From: Chloroflexota bacterium
Lineage (GTDB): Bacteria > Chloroflexota > Anaerolineae > Anaerolineales > Anaerolineaceae
NCBI GenBank assembly: GCA_029548365.1
Contig: JAKPNN010000002.1
Coordinates: 1 to 64,000 of the forward strand
DNA length: 64,000 bases
Direction: 5' to 3'
Shown: positions 42,320 to 52,750 of the stretch, piece by piece
How the letters are laid out: each line of letters opens with the position of its first letter
Position numbering within the stretch: position 1 is the first letter of the stretch
Made by a program: the position numbers and the translations under genes
Notes under the pieces: generated by a model
Database searches by the model: none
Seen by the model: only the letters and a program-made list of their open reading frames with translations
What the model was told of the DNA's origin: nothing

Positions 42320-43267
42320 ATGATCGTTACAACCAAGAAATTATTTGAAGCCGCGTATGGCAAGTATGCCATTGGCGCCTACAATATCAACAACCTGGAG
42401 CAAACCGTGGGGTTGTTCAGCGGCAACCTGCGCTCGCAGGCGCCGTTTATCATCCAGATCAGCAAGGGCGCTCGCTCGTACTCCGACAAGGTGCTGCTGG
42501 AAGGTTTGATCCGCAGCGCAGACGAGGTCTTCCCGGAAGCCATCTTTGCTGTGCATCTTGACCATGGCGATGAAGAAACAGCCATGGACTGTATCGAGTC
42601 GGGCTTCTACAGCTCGGTGATGATCGATGCCAGCCACGAGGATTTTGAGACCAATATCGCCATCACCCGGCGCGTGGTCGATGCTGCCCATGCTCGGGGC
42701 ATCGTGGTTGAAGCTGAACTGGGCCAGTTGGGCGGCGTGGAAGAGCACGTCCAGGTGGCAGAAGCAGACGCCAAACTCACCGATCCCAAACAGGCACGCG
42801 AGTTCGTGGAACGCTCCGGTTGTGATTCCCTGGCTGTGGCCATTGGCACCAGTCACGGCGCGTTCAAATTCTCCGGTTCGCAATCGCTGCATTTTGACGT
42901 GCTGGCGGATATCCAGAAAGAGCTGCCCGGCTTTCCGCTGGTCATGCACGGATCCAGTTCTGTGCCCCAGGATGAGGTCGCCCGCATCAACGCGGCTGGC
43001 GGCAAGCTGGAAGGCGCTAAAGGCGTCGACGCCAGCCAGTTCAAACAAGCCGCTCAACTGGGCGTGACCAAGATCAATATCGACACCGACGGTCGCCTGG
43101 TGTGGACGCGCGTGCACCGCGAAGTCTTCCGCGATCACCCCGAGGTATTTGACCTGCGCAACCCTGGCAAAATCTTCATGGAAGAATATGCAAAATTCAT
43201 TGCCGAAAAGAACGGCTACCTGGGCAGCGCAGGCCAGCTCCCTGCCGTGCGCGCCCTGCTTACCTGA
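42320..43267 (+). CDS. Class II fructose-bisphosphate (ketose-bisphosphate) aldolase
   Basis: A 315-residue class II aldolase with a zinc-dependent active site: HLDHGDEETAMDCI contains the catalytic Asp and first His, EAELGQLGG the second-shell Glu, and GTSHGAFKF and VMHGSSSVP the remaining His ligands; GVTKINIDTDGR closes the phosphate site. Length and motifs suit fructose- or tagatose-1,6-bisphosphate cleavage in glycolysis or gluconeogenesis. AAGGAG ten bases upstream supports the ATG at 42320. It is followed after 11 bp by a flavodiiron gene. Confidence 0.9.
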   Translation: MIVTTKKLFEAAYGKYAIGAYNINNLEQTVGLFSGNLRSQAPFIIQISKGARSYSDKVLLEGLIRSADEVFPEAIFAVHLDHGDEETAMDCIESGFYSSVMIDASHEDFETNIAITRRVVDAAHARGIVVEAELGQLGGVEEHVQVAEADAKLTDPKQAREFVERSGCDSLAVAIGTSHGAFKFSGSQSLHFDVLADIQKELPGFPLVMHGSSSVPQDEVARINAAGGKLEGAKGVDASQFKQAAQLGVTKINIDTDGRLVWTRVHREVFRDHPEVFDLRNPGKIFMEEYAKFIAEKNGYLGSAGQLPAVRALLT

Positions 43268-43278
43268 AAGGAGTTGCG

Positions 43279-44481
43279 ATGAAACCCATAGAAATACGCC
43301 CGGGCATCTACTGGGTTGGCGTGAATGACCGCGTCACCGATTTGTTTGAGGGGTTATGGCCGATCAGCCAGGTTGGGGTTTCCTATAACGCCTACCTGGT
43401 CAAGGACGAAAAGACCGCCCTGATCGACCTTTCCAAGGAAATACTCAGCGATGATTACTTAAGTCAACTGTCCGCCGTCGTTGACCTGGCTTCGGTTGAC
43501 TACGTGGTCATCAACCACATGGAGCCCGATCACAGCGGCGCATTAAAGCGGATTCTGGAATTTGCCCCGAACGCACAAATTTTAGGGATGCCGAAGGCAA
43601 TTGACATGCTGAAAGATTTTTATGGGCTGGACGAAAATACCACCCGGCTCTCCAATAACCAGGAGCTGTCCCTCGGAAAGTACACCCTGCGCTTTGTCTA
43701 TACGCCCTTTGTGCACTGGCCGGAAACCATGATGACTTACCTGGTGGAAGAAGGCATCCTGTTTTCCTGCGATGGTTTTGGCGGTTATGGCGCGCTGGAC
43801 GGGGGCGTGTTTGATGATGATTACGCCGACCTGGCTTTCTTTGAAACCGAGGCGCTGCGGTATTTTTCCAATATCGTGGCTGCCTTCAGCAAATCGGTGC
43901 TGAGCGCGTTGAAGAAGTTCGTCGACATGCCAATCCGGATGATTGCCCCCTCCCACGGGCTGATCTGGCGGGCTGATCCCGCGCGCATCATTGAGCTGTA
44001 TCGCGCCTGGTCGGAATTCCATCATGAGCCGGCTGAGGTGGGTATCACGGTATTGTTCGGCACCATGTACCGCAACACTGAACACGCCCTCAACGCTGCC
44101 CTCCAGGGGATCGCCGCGCAGGGCGTGCCGGTCAGCGTGCACGATGTGCGCAAGACCCATGTCAGCTATATCCTCCCCGGCCTGTGGACTCAGCGCGGCG
44201 TGCTTGTCGCCGCCCCAACCTACGAGGGCGGGCTGTTCCCAACCGCCATGGACGTGCTGATGATGGCTGATCGCAAGCGAATGACGAACAAAACAGCGGC
44301 TTACCTGGGCAGCAAGGCTTGGAGCGGCGGCGCACAGGCTGATTTTGCCCGCATCGCTGAAAAATTGGACTGGCAGGTCCTCAGCAGCATGGATTTCCTG
44401 GGCGGACCTACACAGGAAGACCTGGTTCGGGCACGGGAAATCGGCTCACAACTGGCACGGGCTGTCAAATCGACCGCTTAA
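43279..44481 (+). CDS. Flavodiiron protein (A-type flavoprotein)
   Basis: A 400-residue FprA/ROO-type protein that reduces O2 and/or NO to protect anaerobes. The beta-lactamase-like domain has the di-iron ligands His80, Glu82, Asp84 and His85 (HMEPDHSG), His146 (VHWPETM), Asp165 (SCDGFG) and His226 (PSHGL). The C-terminal flavodoxin domain (about 250-400) has the FMN loop VLFGTMYRNTEH. No rubredoxin domain is fused. It follows the aldolase gene after 11 bp with a GGAG site, and may share its transcript. Confidence 0.93.
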   Translation: MKPIEIRPGIYWVGVNDRVTDLFEGLWPISQVGVSYNAYLVKDEKTALIDLSKEILSDDYLSQLSAVVDLASVDYVVINHMEPDHSGALKRILEFAPNAQILGMPKAIDMLKDFYGLDENTTRLSNNQELSLGKYTLRFVYTPFVHWPETMMTYLVEEGILFSCDGFGGYGALDGGVFDDDYADLAFFETEALRYFSNIVAAFSKSVLSALKKFVDMPIRMIAPSHGLIWRADPARIIELYRAWSEFHHEPAEVGITVLFGTMYRNTEHALNAALQGIAAQGVPVSVHDVRKTHVSYILPGLWTQRGVLVAAPTYEGGLFPTAMDVLMMADRKRMTNKTAAYLGSKAWSGGAQADFARIAEKLDWQVLSSMDFLGGPTQEDLVRAREIGSQLARAVKSTA

Positions 44482-44501
44482 TATCTTCCATTAACATTTG
44501 G

Positions 44502-44531
44502 TTTGGTGGCACGGCATGCTGTGCCACCAAA
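44502..44531 (+). terminator. Perfect 11-bp hairpin upstream of glnS
   Basis: TTTGGTGGCAC at 44502-44512 pairs with GTGCCACCAAA at 44521-44531 around an 8-nt loop (GGCATGCT). No T-run follows, so it is either a weak terminator for the flavodiiron gene or a structure in the glnS leader. Confidence 0.45.
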
Positions 44532-44569
44532 TGATCATTGACCATAGAAATCATCCCATGGAGTTCAAC

Positions 44570-46252
<1,683 letters not shown>

Positions 46253-46275
46253 CGATTAACCCATCACCATTATGG

Positions 46276-46281
46276 TATAAT
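46276..46281 (+). promoter_or_regulatory. -10 box of tRNA-Met
   Basis: A perfect TATAAT lies 13 bp before the mature 5' end of tRNA-Met. Confidence 0.55.
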
Positions 46282-46294
46282 GTTCACTCACGCC

Positions 46295-46366
46295 GGGCCC
46301 GTAGCTCAGCGGCAGAGCAGGCGGCTCATAACCGCTTGGTCGTAGGTTCGAATCCTACCGGGCCCA
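46295..46366 (+). tRNA. tRNA-Met(CAT), elongator-type (or Ile-CAT)
   Basis: A 72-nt tRNA with acceptor GGGCCCG/CGGGCCC, discriminator A, and an anticodon arm GCGG-CTCATAA-CCGC (anticodon CAT). The first base pair G-C argues against initiator tRNA. CCA is not encoded. Anticodon modification (lysidine) cannot be read, so tRNA-Ile(CAT) remains possible. Confidence 0.9.
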
Positions 46367-46422
46367 TGCTGATTTCAATATTATTTTGTAATTAATTTAT
46401 ATTTGTGTTCTTTATCCGTTAT

Positions 46423-46445
46423 AATCTCTTTACAGAGATTTTTTT
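46423..46445 (+). terminator. Terminator of tRNA-Met
   Basis: AATCTCT at 46423-46429 pairs with AGAGATT at 46434-46440, followed by five T. Confidence 0.75.
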
Positions 46446-46480
46446 GTGTTACTCTCAAGACATTTTAGAGGGATTATTTT

Positions 46481-47416
46481 ATGGCAAATCACACCAACAA
46501 CGCCGTCGAGCCGATCGAAAAACAACTCTGGAAGGCTGCCGATAAACTGCGGAAAAACATCGACGCGGCAGAATACAAACATGTGGTTTTGGGCTTGATT
46601 TTCTTGCGCTACATCTCGGAGGCTTTCGAAGCTTTATACGCCCGGCTGAAAAACGGCAGCGACGAGTACGAAGGCGCCGACCCCGAAGACCGGGACGAAT
46701 ACCGCGCGGAAAATGTGTTCTTTGTGCCCCCCACCGCCCGCTGGTCCTATTTGCAAGCCCAGGCCAAACAGACGGGAATTGGCAAGGATATCGACGACGC
46801 CATGGATGCCATCGAAAAAGAGAACCCCTCGCTGAAAGGCGTTTTGCCCAAGGTGTATGCCCGCGGCAACCTGGACCCAACAAGCCTGGGCGAATTAATT
46901 GACCTGATGAGCAATATCGCCCTGGGTGAAGCCCAACAGCGCAGCGCAGACCTGCTGGGGCATGTATTTGAATACTTTCTGGGTGAATTTGCCCTGCAGG
47001 AGGGGAAAAAGGGCGGGCAGTTCTATACCCCCCGGCCCGTGGTGCGGCTGCTGGTGGAGATGCTGGAACCCTTTGAGGGCCGCGTTTTCGACCCTTGTTG
47101 CGGGTCGGGCGGGATGTTTGTACAATCGGAAGCCTTCGTCCTCAACCATCAGGGCAGAATCAACCAGATTTCAATCTACGGGCAGGAGAGCAACCTGACC
47201 ACCTGGCGCCTGGCGAAGATGAACCTGGCCATCCGCGGCATCGATTCATCGCAGATTCGCTGGAACAACGAGGGCTCATTCCTCAACGACGCCCATAAAG
47301 ACCTGAAAGCCGATTATGTGATGGCAAACCCGCCCTTCAACGACAGCGACTGGGGCGGCGACCTGCTGCCTGCAAATACAAGCCTAAGGGGACAATTTCA
47401 TGAAATTGTCTATTGA
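46481..47416 (+). pseudogene. hsdM: Truncated type I restriction methylase HsdM
   Basis: The first about 300 residues of an HsdM N6-adenine methyltransferase: the helical N-terminal domain ([20 protein letters not shown]), [18 protein letters not shown], the AdoMet motif [10 protein letters not shown] and catalytic [10 protein letters not shown]. After [11 protein letters not shown] the normal protein would continue for about 200 residues. Here the frame runs for 14 more residues into a 95-bp palindromic element and stops. No hsdS or hsdR follows. The gene is therefore almost certainly inactive. Confidence 0.88.
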
Positions 47417-47465
47417 AGAAATCTGCTTTTTTGAAAATCGTTGAATTTTCAGGCTTGTAAATGCA
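47371..47465. mobile_element. 95-bp palindromic insertion (MITE-like)
   Basis: The ends TGCAAATACAAGCCT (47371-47385) and AGGCTTGTAAATGCA (47451-47465) are inverted repeats with two mismatches. Inside, at 47391-47410, is a perfect 20-bp palindrome (GACAATTTCA joined to its own complement). The left end coincides with the point where hsdM loses homology. Confidence 0.6.
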
Positions 47466-47544
47466 TTAACTTCGATCTACCCATGGTATTCTTAAAAATA
47501 CTGTTGCACTTAATACTTGAATCTACAATCGATGGATAAACAAA

Positions 47545-48390
47545 ATGTTAATATCAATAGCCGGTGCAAGTTCGTCAGGAAAGTCAACTTTACTAAATGG
47601 TTTTATAAGCATTTTTGGTCAAGACAATGTAGCCTATATAGATATGGATGGGTATCATTTTCACACAAGACAAAAAAGAATAGAGATTAACCAATACCCA
47701 GATGAATTTGAAGCTAATGATTTCACAAGACTAATCTCGCATCTTGAAGTGTTAGAATCCGGTAAATCAATAATAATGCCAACTTATGATCATACACAGG
47801 GGACATTTGGTGATTCCATCTTAATTGTTCCGAAGAAGTTTATATTCATTGAAGGCTTACATGCAAATTATTTGAATTCGTTTTCTGGAAAAGATTTGAT
47901 TAAATTTTCTATTTTTGTTAATCCTGAAGAAGATTTGAGAAGATCCTGGAAAGTAAAAAGAGATGTTTCTAAAAGGGGTTACTCATATTCTGATGCAATA
48001 CAACAAATCTATAAAAGAGAAGAGTATGAAAAAAAATATATCTTTCCACAAGTATCAATATCAGACAGTGTTATGAACATAGAAAGAGTTGTTAAGATAA
48101 GTTCCACAAAAACAAGTTTATTAATAACAGACAAAATGCAGAAAACAATTAAAAATATTATTAAAGACTTCTCCAAAATTTCTGTTGAGTTTATTGAAAG
48201 ATCAATGTGTGGTTATGTAATGTATGAAATATGTTTTGTTAATGATGATAATATTGGGTTAGCTCTTAATGAGCTATTAGTTCAGATTTATCATCGCGAT
48301 GTGAGAGTGCCCTATTATACTAAAGGGAATTATTCATATAATAAAGCTGTAAATTCGTTAGCTTTACTTATCTCAATGCTAAGTTTATAA
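47545..48390 (+). CDS. Uridine-kinase/phosphoribulokinase-like P-loop kinase
   Basis: A 281-residue protein. Its N-terminal about 190 residues fit the PRK/uridine kinase family: P-loop GASSSGKS at 7-14, the acidic YIDMDGYHF motif at about 31-39, and RRSWKVKRDVSKRGYSYSD then YIFPQ in the lid region. The C-terminal about 90 residues have no known family and end in a hydrophobic segment. The substrate is likely a ribose- or nucleoside-containing compound. It is AT-rich, unlike the chromosome around it, and followed after 20 bp by a phosphoribosyltransferase-like gene. Confidence 0.75.
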   Translation: MLISIAGASSSGKSTLLNGFISIFGQDNVAYIDMDGYHFHTRQKRIEINQYPDEFEANDFTRLISHLEVLESGKSIIMPTYDHTQGTFGDSILIVPKKFIFIEGLHANYLNSFSGKDLIKFSIFVNPEEDLRRSWKVKRDVSKRGYSYSDAIQQIYKREEYEKKYIFPQVSISDSVMNIERVVKISSTKTSLLITDKMQKTIKNIIKDFSKISVEFIERSMCGYVMYEICFVNDDNIGLALNELLVQIYHRDVRVPYYTKGNYSYNKAVNSLALLISMLSL

Positions 48391-48410
48391 CCAATTATTG
48401 GAGGAAAACA

Positions 48411-49082
48411 ATGACCATATTGGAGGTGATTTTGATAATAATTTCCATTGTTGGTTTCATCGGGGCTTTGCCACAAATCTGGGGGTCTGATTGGAGGGCT
48501 ATTTACCGGTATCAAATCAGTGGGATTATTTCTTGGGACCAGGTTAATGAAGCATATTTAAGAGTATTTAGTTTAGTTAAAGAACAATCTTTCACTCCAT
48601 CTGTGATTGTTGGAATTGGTAGGGGTGGCATTGTGGCTGCGGGATTGCTTTGCAGTGAATTTATTAATAAAGCATGTATTATTGAAAACACCCAAGCAGA
48701 GGAGACAATACCAAAAATAAAAATTGGCGTGATCAATTCAATAGTTCATTATAAGAAGTTTTTTGCTCCCGAACCAAATAGTCATGGGTTAAAAAGTCAG
48801 ATTGAAGGTATTGAATTGATTTCACCAGAATTAGAACTGAACAAAGATGACAAAATTCTCTTAGTCGTGGCTCAGAATTTCATCGGTCAGTCTATTAAGG
48901 ATGCAAAAAACCTTATTCTTTCAAAAGGAATACCAATAGAAAACATTAAAACTGCAGCACTAGTATGTCATGAACATCCCAATATCGATGTTAATTATCA
49001 TCCAGATTTTATTGGTTTTAGAACAAAAATTAATAAAACTATGCCATGGAAAAGTAAAAAGAGAAATACGGATAGGTTTTAG
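48411..49082 (+). CDS. Membrane-anchored phosphoribosyltransferase-like protein
   Basis: A 223-residue protein with an N-terminal membrane helix (about 5-22), then a phosphoribosyltransferase-like core: SVIVGIGRGGIVAAGLLC (about 64-81) matches the PRTase beta1 loop, and KILLVVAQNFIGQSIKDAK (about 148-166) occupies the PRPP-loop position, but the usual Asp-Asp pair is replaced by Ala-Gln, so classical PRPP chemistry may be altered. A His/Cys pair (CHEHPN) lies near the C-terminus. GGAGG precedes the ATG and it is clearly in an operon with the kinase. Confidence 0.65.
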   Translation: MTILEVILIIISIVGFIGALPQIWGSDWRAIYRYQISGIISWDQVNEAYLRVFSLVKEQSFTPSVIVGIGRGGIVAAGLLCSEFINKACIIENTQAEETIPKIKIGVINSIVHYKKFFAPEPNSHGLKSQIEGIELISPELELNKDDKILLVVAQNFIGQSIKDAKNLILSKGIPIENIKTAALVCHEHPNIDVNYHPDFIGFRTKINKTMPWKSKKRNTDRF

Positions 49083-49219
49083 AATTTGAATATAGATATA
49101 TTATTTTATAAACTCGGCATGGAATTTATGGAAACTGAAACGTCCGAATAATTTTAATTCATTATTCTATTAACGTCGTCAATAAATTATTTAATATCTT
49201 GTTACTATAAAATTAGATT

Positions 49220-50533
49220 ATGCAACATTTTTTCTGTAAAACAGGTCACAAATCCTCACATCAAACGTCATTCAGGTTCCATTTGTAAAAAAAATCTGCC
49301 AAATTCCCATTCCTTTCCAATCTCCATCAAAATAGCTGCAACTAATCGCAAGCAAGAGGCCTCATTCGGGAAAACACGCACAACTCTGGTTCGACGTTTG
49401 ATTTCCTGACTGACCCTTTCTAAACAATTAGAGGTTCGAACTCTTCTCCAATGATCAAAAGGAAAGGCAAAGAATGAAAAGCCGTCAGGAAGATTAACCT
49501 CCATCCAATCAGCTAATCGGGGTGCGATCCGAGCAAATTTTTCAACAGATTCAGCGAGATACTCCTCAGCCTTCTCTCTACTGGGGGCATTGAAGATCAT
49601 CCGTATATCCTCAATAGCCTGCTTTTGCATAGCCCTACGTGGCACATAACTTTGTGCATTTAGCAGCAAATGAAACGAGCATCGCTGCCAAAGGGTTCCG
49701 GTGAATAAGGCCTTGCGTGCTGCTTTCAATCCAGCATAATCATCACTCACAGTCAGCCGTACGCCGGACAAGCCAAGGCCGATCAGGCTTTCTAAAAATG
49801 ATCGCCAATGCTCCTCTGCTTCGTTAAGAAATAAGGAAGCACCCAAAATAATGCGTTTCACATAACTTTTGATGCCACTGTCCATCAAAATAGCCGCATC
49901 TCGCACATGACCGGCTTGTCTGACCTTCTCATACCGTGCATACAGAAACAAATAAGGGGTTTCTCCCAGTGGTCGGCTGCTCTAAAGCTCAAGTTCCTCA
50001 TCAAGCCTCTTAGCCGCCCGGCTGACTTGCATAGAACTGTCTGTTGAACCGCATAGCCGCTCCGTTATCGCTGCCAAATCTCTGGTGCTTACTCCCTGGA
50101 CATACATTTCTGCCAGGGCTAACGTCAAGGCTCGTTCGCTAGGAATCCCCTTTTCCAAGGCGCTGGGATAAAAGTTCCCTTCTCGTACTTGTGGTATTGC
50201 AAAGGTCACTTTTCCATATCTTGTATTGACCGTTTTGGGTTTGGAGCCATTGGCATATCCTCTGCGATCTTTGCTGCGTTCATAACGCTTGGCGCTCAAA
50301 CAGTTTTCTCGCTCGATCTGCATGGTCTCATTGATCAGAATCCGTATCAGATCTGGTAGCCCTTCCATTCCTTTTTCTGCCAGCTCTTCTAAATATTCAC
50401 TTCATAACAAACAATCTGTCTCATAGACCATAGTTTTTCTCCTTTCATTTTGAACCGACATCTTGTGAAAGGATATTGTGATCTATTTCTTTTATCTACC
50501 CTGGGTTCAAAATTCTTAGAAACAATGTTACAC
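49220..50533 (-). mobile_element. IS256-family insertion sequence (inactive)
   Basis: A transposase-coding region of about 1.16 kb between related ends: left TGCAACATTTTTTCTGTAAA (49221 on) and right, on the opposite strand, GTGTAACATTGTTTCTAAGA (up to about 50533). A clean target duplication is not visible. Confidence 0.7.
49268..50431 (-). pseudogene. IS256-family transposase with two in-frame stops
   Basis: Reading the minus strand from the ATG at 50431, the transposase continues in one frame to 49268 but is broken twice: TGA at codon 10 (50404-50402), and TAG at 49984-49982 after RLDEELEL, where IS256 transposases usually have Trp. Between and after them are normal IS256 motifs: TRDLAAITERLCG, LTVSDDYAGLKAARKAL (second catalytic Asp region), QRCSFHLLLNAQSYVPR (C-x2-H) and the C-terminal helix with RVRTSNCLERVSQEIKRRT. 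The catalytic Asp/Asp/Glu residues are thus largely present but the enzyme cannot be made as one chain. Confidence 0.85.
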
Positions 50534-50569
50534 TAACCTGACCAGCTCGTAACTAATGGAGGTTGCCAA

Positions 50570-51439
50570 ATGTTATCTGGTTATGAATATATTGTTTCTA
50601 AGCAAATTCAATGGGCAAACAACAGAAATATTCCTTTGATCGGCAGCAAAGGCAGGAGAGGACGTCCTGCATATACGCTTGATCTCGATCAAAACTTGTT
50701 TGAACCGCTCCTTGAGGAAAATAAAATACAATTTCTCAACGGAAACGGGAAGGAAATTCTTGGTACTCAAGAAAGCCCCGCAAAGATGCAAGCTTTGCAT
50801 TCCTCATCCGCCCTGGGCGTCAACGTTTTCCAGTACTGGCAAAAACGAGGATTGATCAATGAGATTGCAGCGGCTTGTGGTTTTTGTAAACGCACAAGCA
50901 ATTATTCTAAATCGATCGTTTTTGAAGAAACGTTTGATATAAAAACCGAATTTATCATTCCCCCGCACATTGATGTTGTTTTTCACAATAATGACTCTTC
51001 CCCATACAAACTCTTTGCTGTAGAGTGCAAATTCTCAGAAGCTTATGGGGGCAGAGCTCATGGTGGTTTGAAATCAAAATACCTGGCTGACAAAAATCTA
51101 TGGACTGGCTTAAGCGCGCTTGAAGAATTAGCCCATGAAATCAATCCTGATGATAAACGGTATAACTACTTGCATGCTGCACAGCTCATCAAGCACATCC
51201 TGGGGTTAACAGCTGGAGTCGGAAAGAATAAATTCAGGCTGCTCTATCTCTGGTACGATGTCCTGGGGAAAGACGGGGCTTTCCACAGAGAAGAAGTTGA
51301 AGATTTTACCAGAATTGCCACATCCGACGGGGTTCGTTTCCATGCGATGACCTACCATGAACTGATCATCACACTCGATCGATACTATCGCGATGACCAC
51401 CCGGGGGTTATTAAATATTTGACAGAAAGATACTTCTGA
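50570..51439 (+). CDS. PD-(D/E)XK nuclease-like protein (PGN_0703-like)
   Basis: A 289-residue protein that resembles PGN_0703-type putative restriction endonucleases. The likely nuclease core is HIDVVFHN (Asp135), then FAVECKFSEAYGG with Glu152 and Lys154, the D...ExK pattern. A basic GRRGRPAYTL motif lies near the N-terminus. No methylase is adjacent, so it may be a remnant of a defence system or an orphan nuclease. Position next to the IS and broken HsdM supports a defence-island context. Confidence 0.6.
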   Translation: MLSGYEYIVSKQIQWANNRNIPLIGSKGRRGRPAYTLDLDQNLFEPLLEENKIQFLNGNGKEILGTQESPAKMQALHSSSALGVNVFQYWQKRGLINEIAAACGFCKRTSNYSKSIVFEETFDIKTEFIIPPHIDVVFHNNDSSPYKLFAVECKFSEAYGGRAHGGLKSKYLADKNLWTGLSALEELAHEINPDDKRYNYLHAAQLIKHILGLTAGVGKNKFRLLYLWYDVLGKDGAFHREEVEDFTRIATSDGVRFHAMTYHELIITLDRYYRDDHPGVIKYLTERYF

Positions 51440-51627
51440 AACTGCGTATCATCTCACAATTAATGCGAAACATAGCACTGATGGGATTAAGTAAGGTTCT
51501 GCACCTTTGATAATGGTGCACACAAAAGAATCGCACACCCTTCCAATCGCTAAACTCCCGCGGCAAAATGGTAAAATAGAGCCATACTCTCAAAGTTTCC
51601 ATCCTGCAGCTAAATAAGGAAGTGACG

Positions 51628-52611
51628 ATGCGCATCCTGATAGAAAAAGATGGTAAGGCAATGGTTGAATCGGCAGACCTGGACGAAGTGCGCGCCGCAC
51701 TCAAGGGCCAGGAAACCCTCCTCTGGGTTGACCTGTATGGCGACGATCCTGATGTCAGCCGCCGGGTATTGACGCAGGTTTTCGACTTTCACCCGCTTTC
51801 AGTCGATGACGCCCTGGTGGAAATCCATGTGCCCAAGATCGACGATTGGGGCTCTTACCTGTATACCTCGCTGATCGCCATCATCCCCGACCAGCCTCTG
51901 GGCAACATTGACAAATCAATCGAACTGGACGTGTTTGTCGGCACGAATTTCATCGTCACCGTTCACCAGCAGGCGGTCGCAGCGCTTGGCCTGGTGTGGA
52001 ACAGGCTCCGGCGCAACGATTCCCACCTGCAGCGCGGCAGCCGGTTCATCCTTTACCAGATTATTGATGAGCTGGCTAACGACTATATGAGGATGATCGA
52101 CGACCTGGACACGCGCATTGACGGAATCGAAGACACGGTGATCGAAAAGCCCGATAAGAATATTCTGGAAGATATCTTCTCCATCAAGCGTTCGCTGCTT
52201 AACCTGCGGCGGATTGTCGCCCCGCAACGCGAGGTGCTGAACAAACTCTCGCGCGACGATTTTGAGATCGTCAGCGAAAAGGAACGCATGTATTTCCGGG
52301 ATGTGCATGACCATCTTGTGCGGATACACGAAATCATCGAAAGCCTGCGGGATATGGTCAGCGGTGCATTGGATACGTATTTGTCCGTGGTTAACAACCA
52401 GTTGAGCAACATCATGAAAACGTTAACCATCATCACCACGCTGTTCATGCCCCTGTCATTCCTGACCGGTTTTTTTGGGATGAATTTCTTTGCAGCCAGC
52501 GGTCAACTCAACCACTGGACGGGCCGCGCCAGCTTCGGCCTGGTTATGGCAGTCATGGTCATTCTTCCGACGATCATGTTCCTGTGGATGCGCCGCCGCG
52601 ATTGGATGTGA
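51628..52611 (+). CDS. corA: CorA-type magnesium/cobalt transporter
   Basis: A 327-residue CorA. The large cytoplasmic alpha/beta domain (1-245) precedes two membrane helices (about 262-282 and 300-320), and the selectivity motif GMN is at 284-286 (GFFGMNFF). AAGGA seven bases upstream supports the ATG at 51628; a GTG at 51622 is in frame. A strongly related gene without the GMN motif lies on the other strand at 55995-56975. Confidence 0.9.
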   Translation: MRILIEKDGKAMVESADLDEVRAALKGQETLLWVDLYGDDPDVSRRVLTQVFDFHPLSVDDALVEIHVPKIDDWGSYLYTSLIAIIPDQPLGNIDKSIELDVFVGTNFIVTVHQQAVAALGLVWNRLRRNDSHLQRGSRFILYQIIDELANDYMRMIDDLDTRIDGIEDTVIEKPDKNILEDIFSIKRSLLNLRRIVAPQREVLNKLSRDDFEIVSEKERMYFRDVHDHLVRIHEIIESLRDMVSGALDTYLSVVNNQLSNIMKTLTIITTLFMPLSFLTGFFGMNFFAASGQLNHWTGRASFGLVMAVMVILPTIMFLWMRRRDWM

Positions 52612-52750
52612 GGATTTTTGCTCTTTTTCTGTTGTGTTTGCGTATCGCTGATCTGAACATACAGGCGATGACAGCCAGGCGCTGTTATCCTCATACACCC
52701 TTTCCAACAGCCAAACGAATTAAAGTACACTTTAAGGTGAAGGAGAAACT

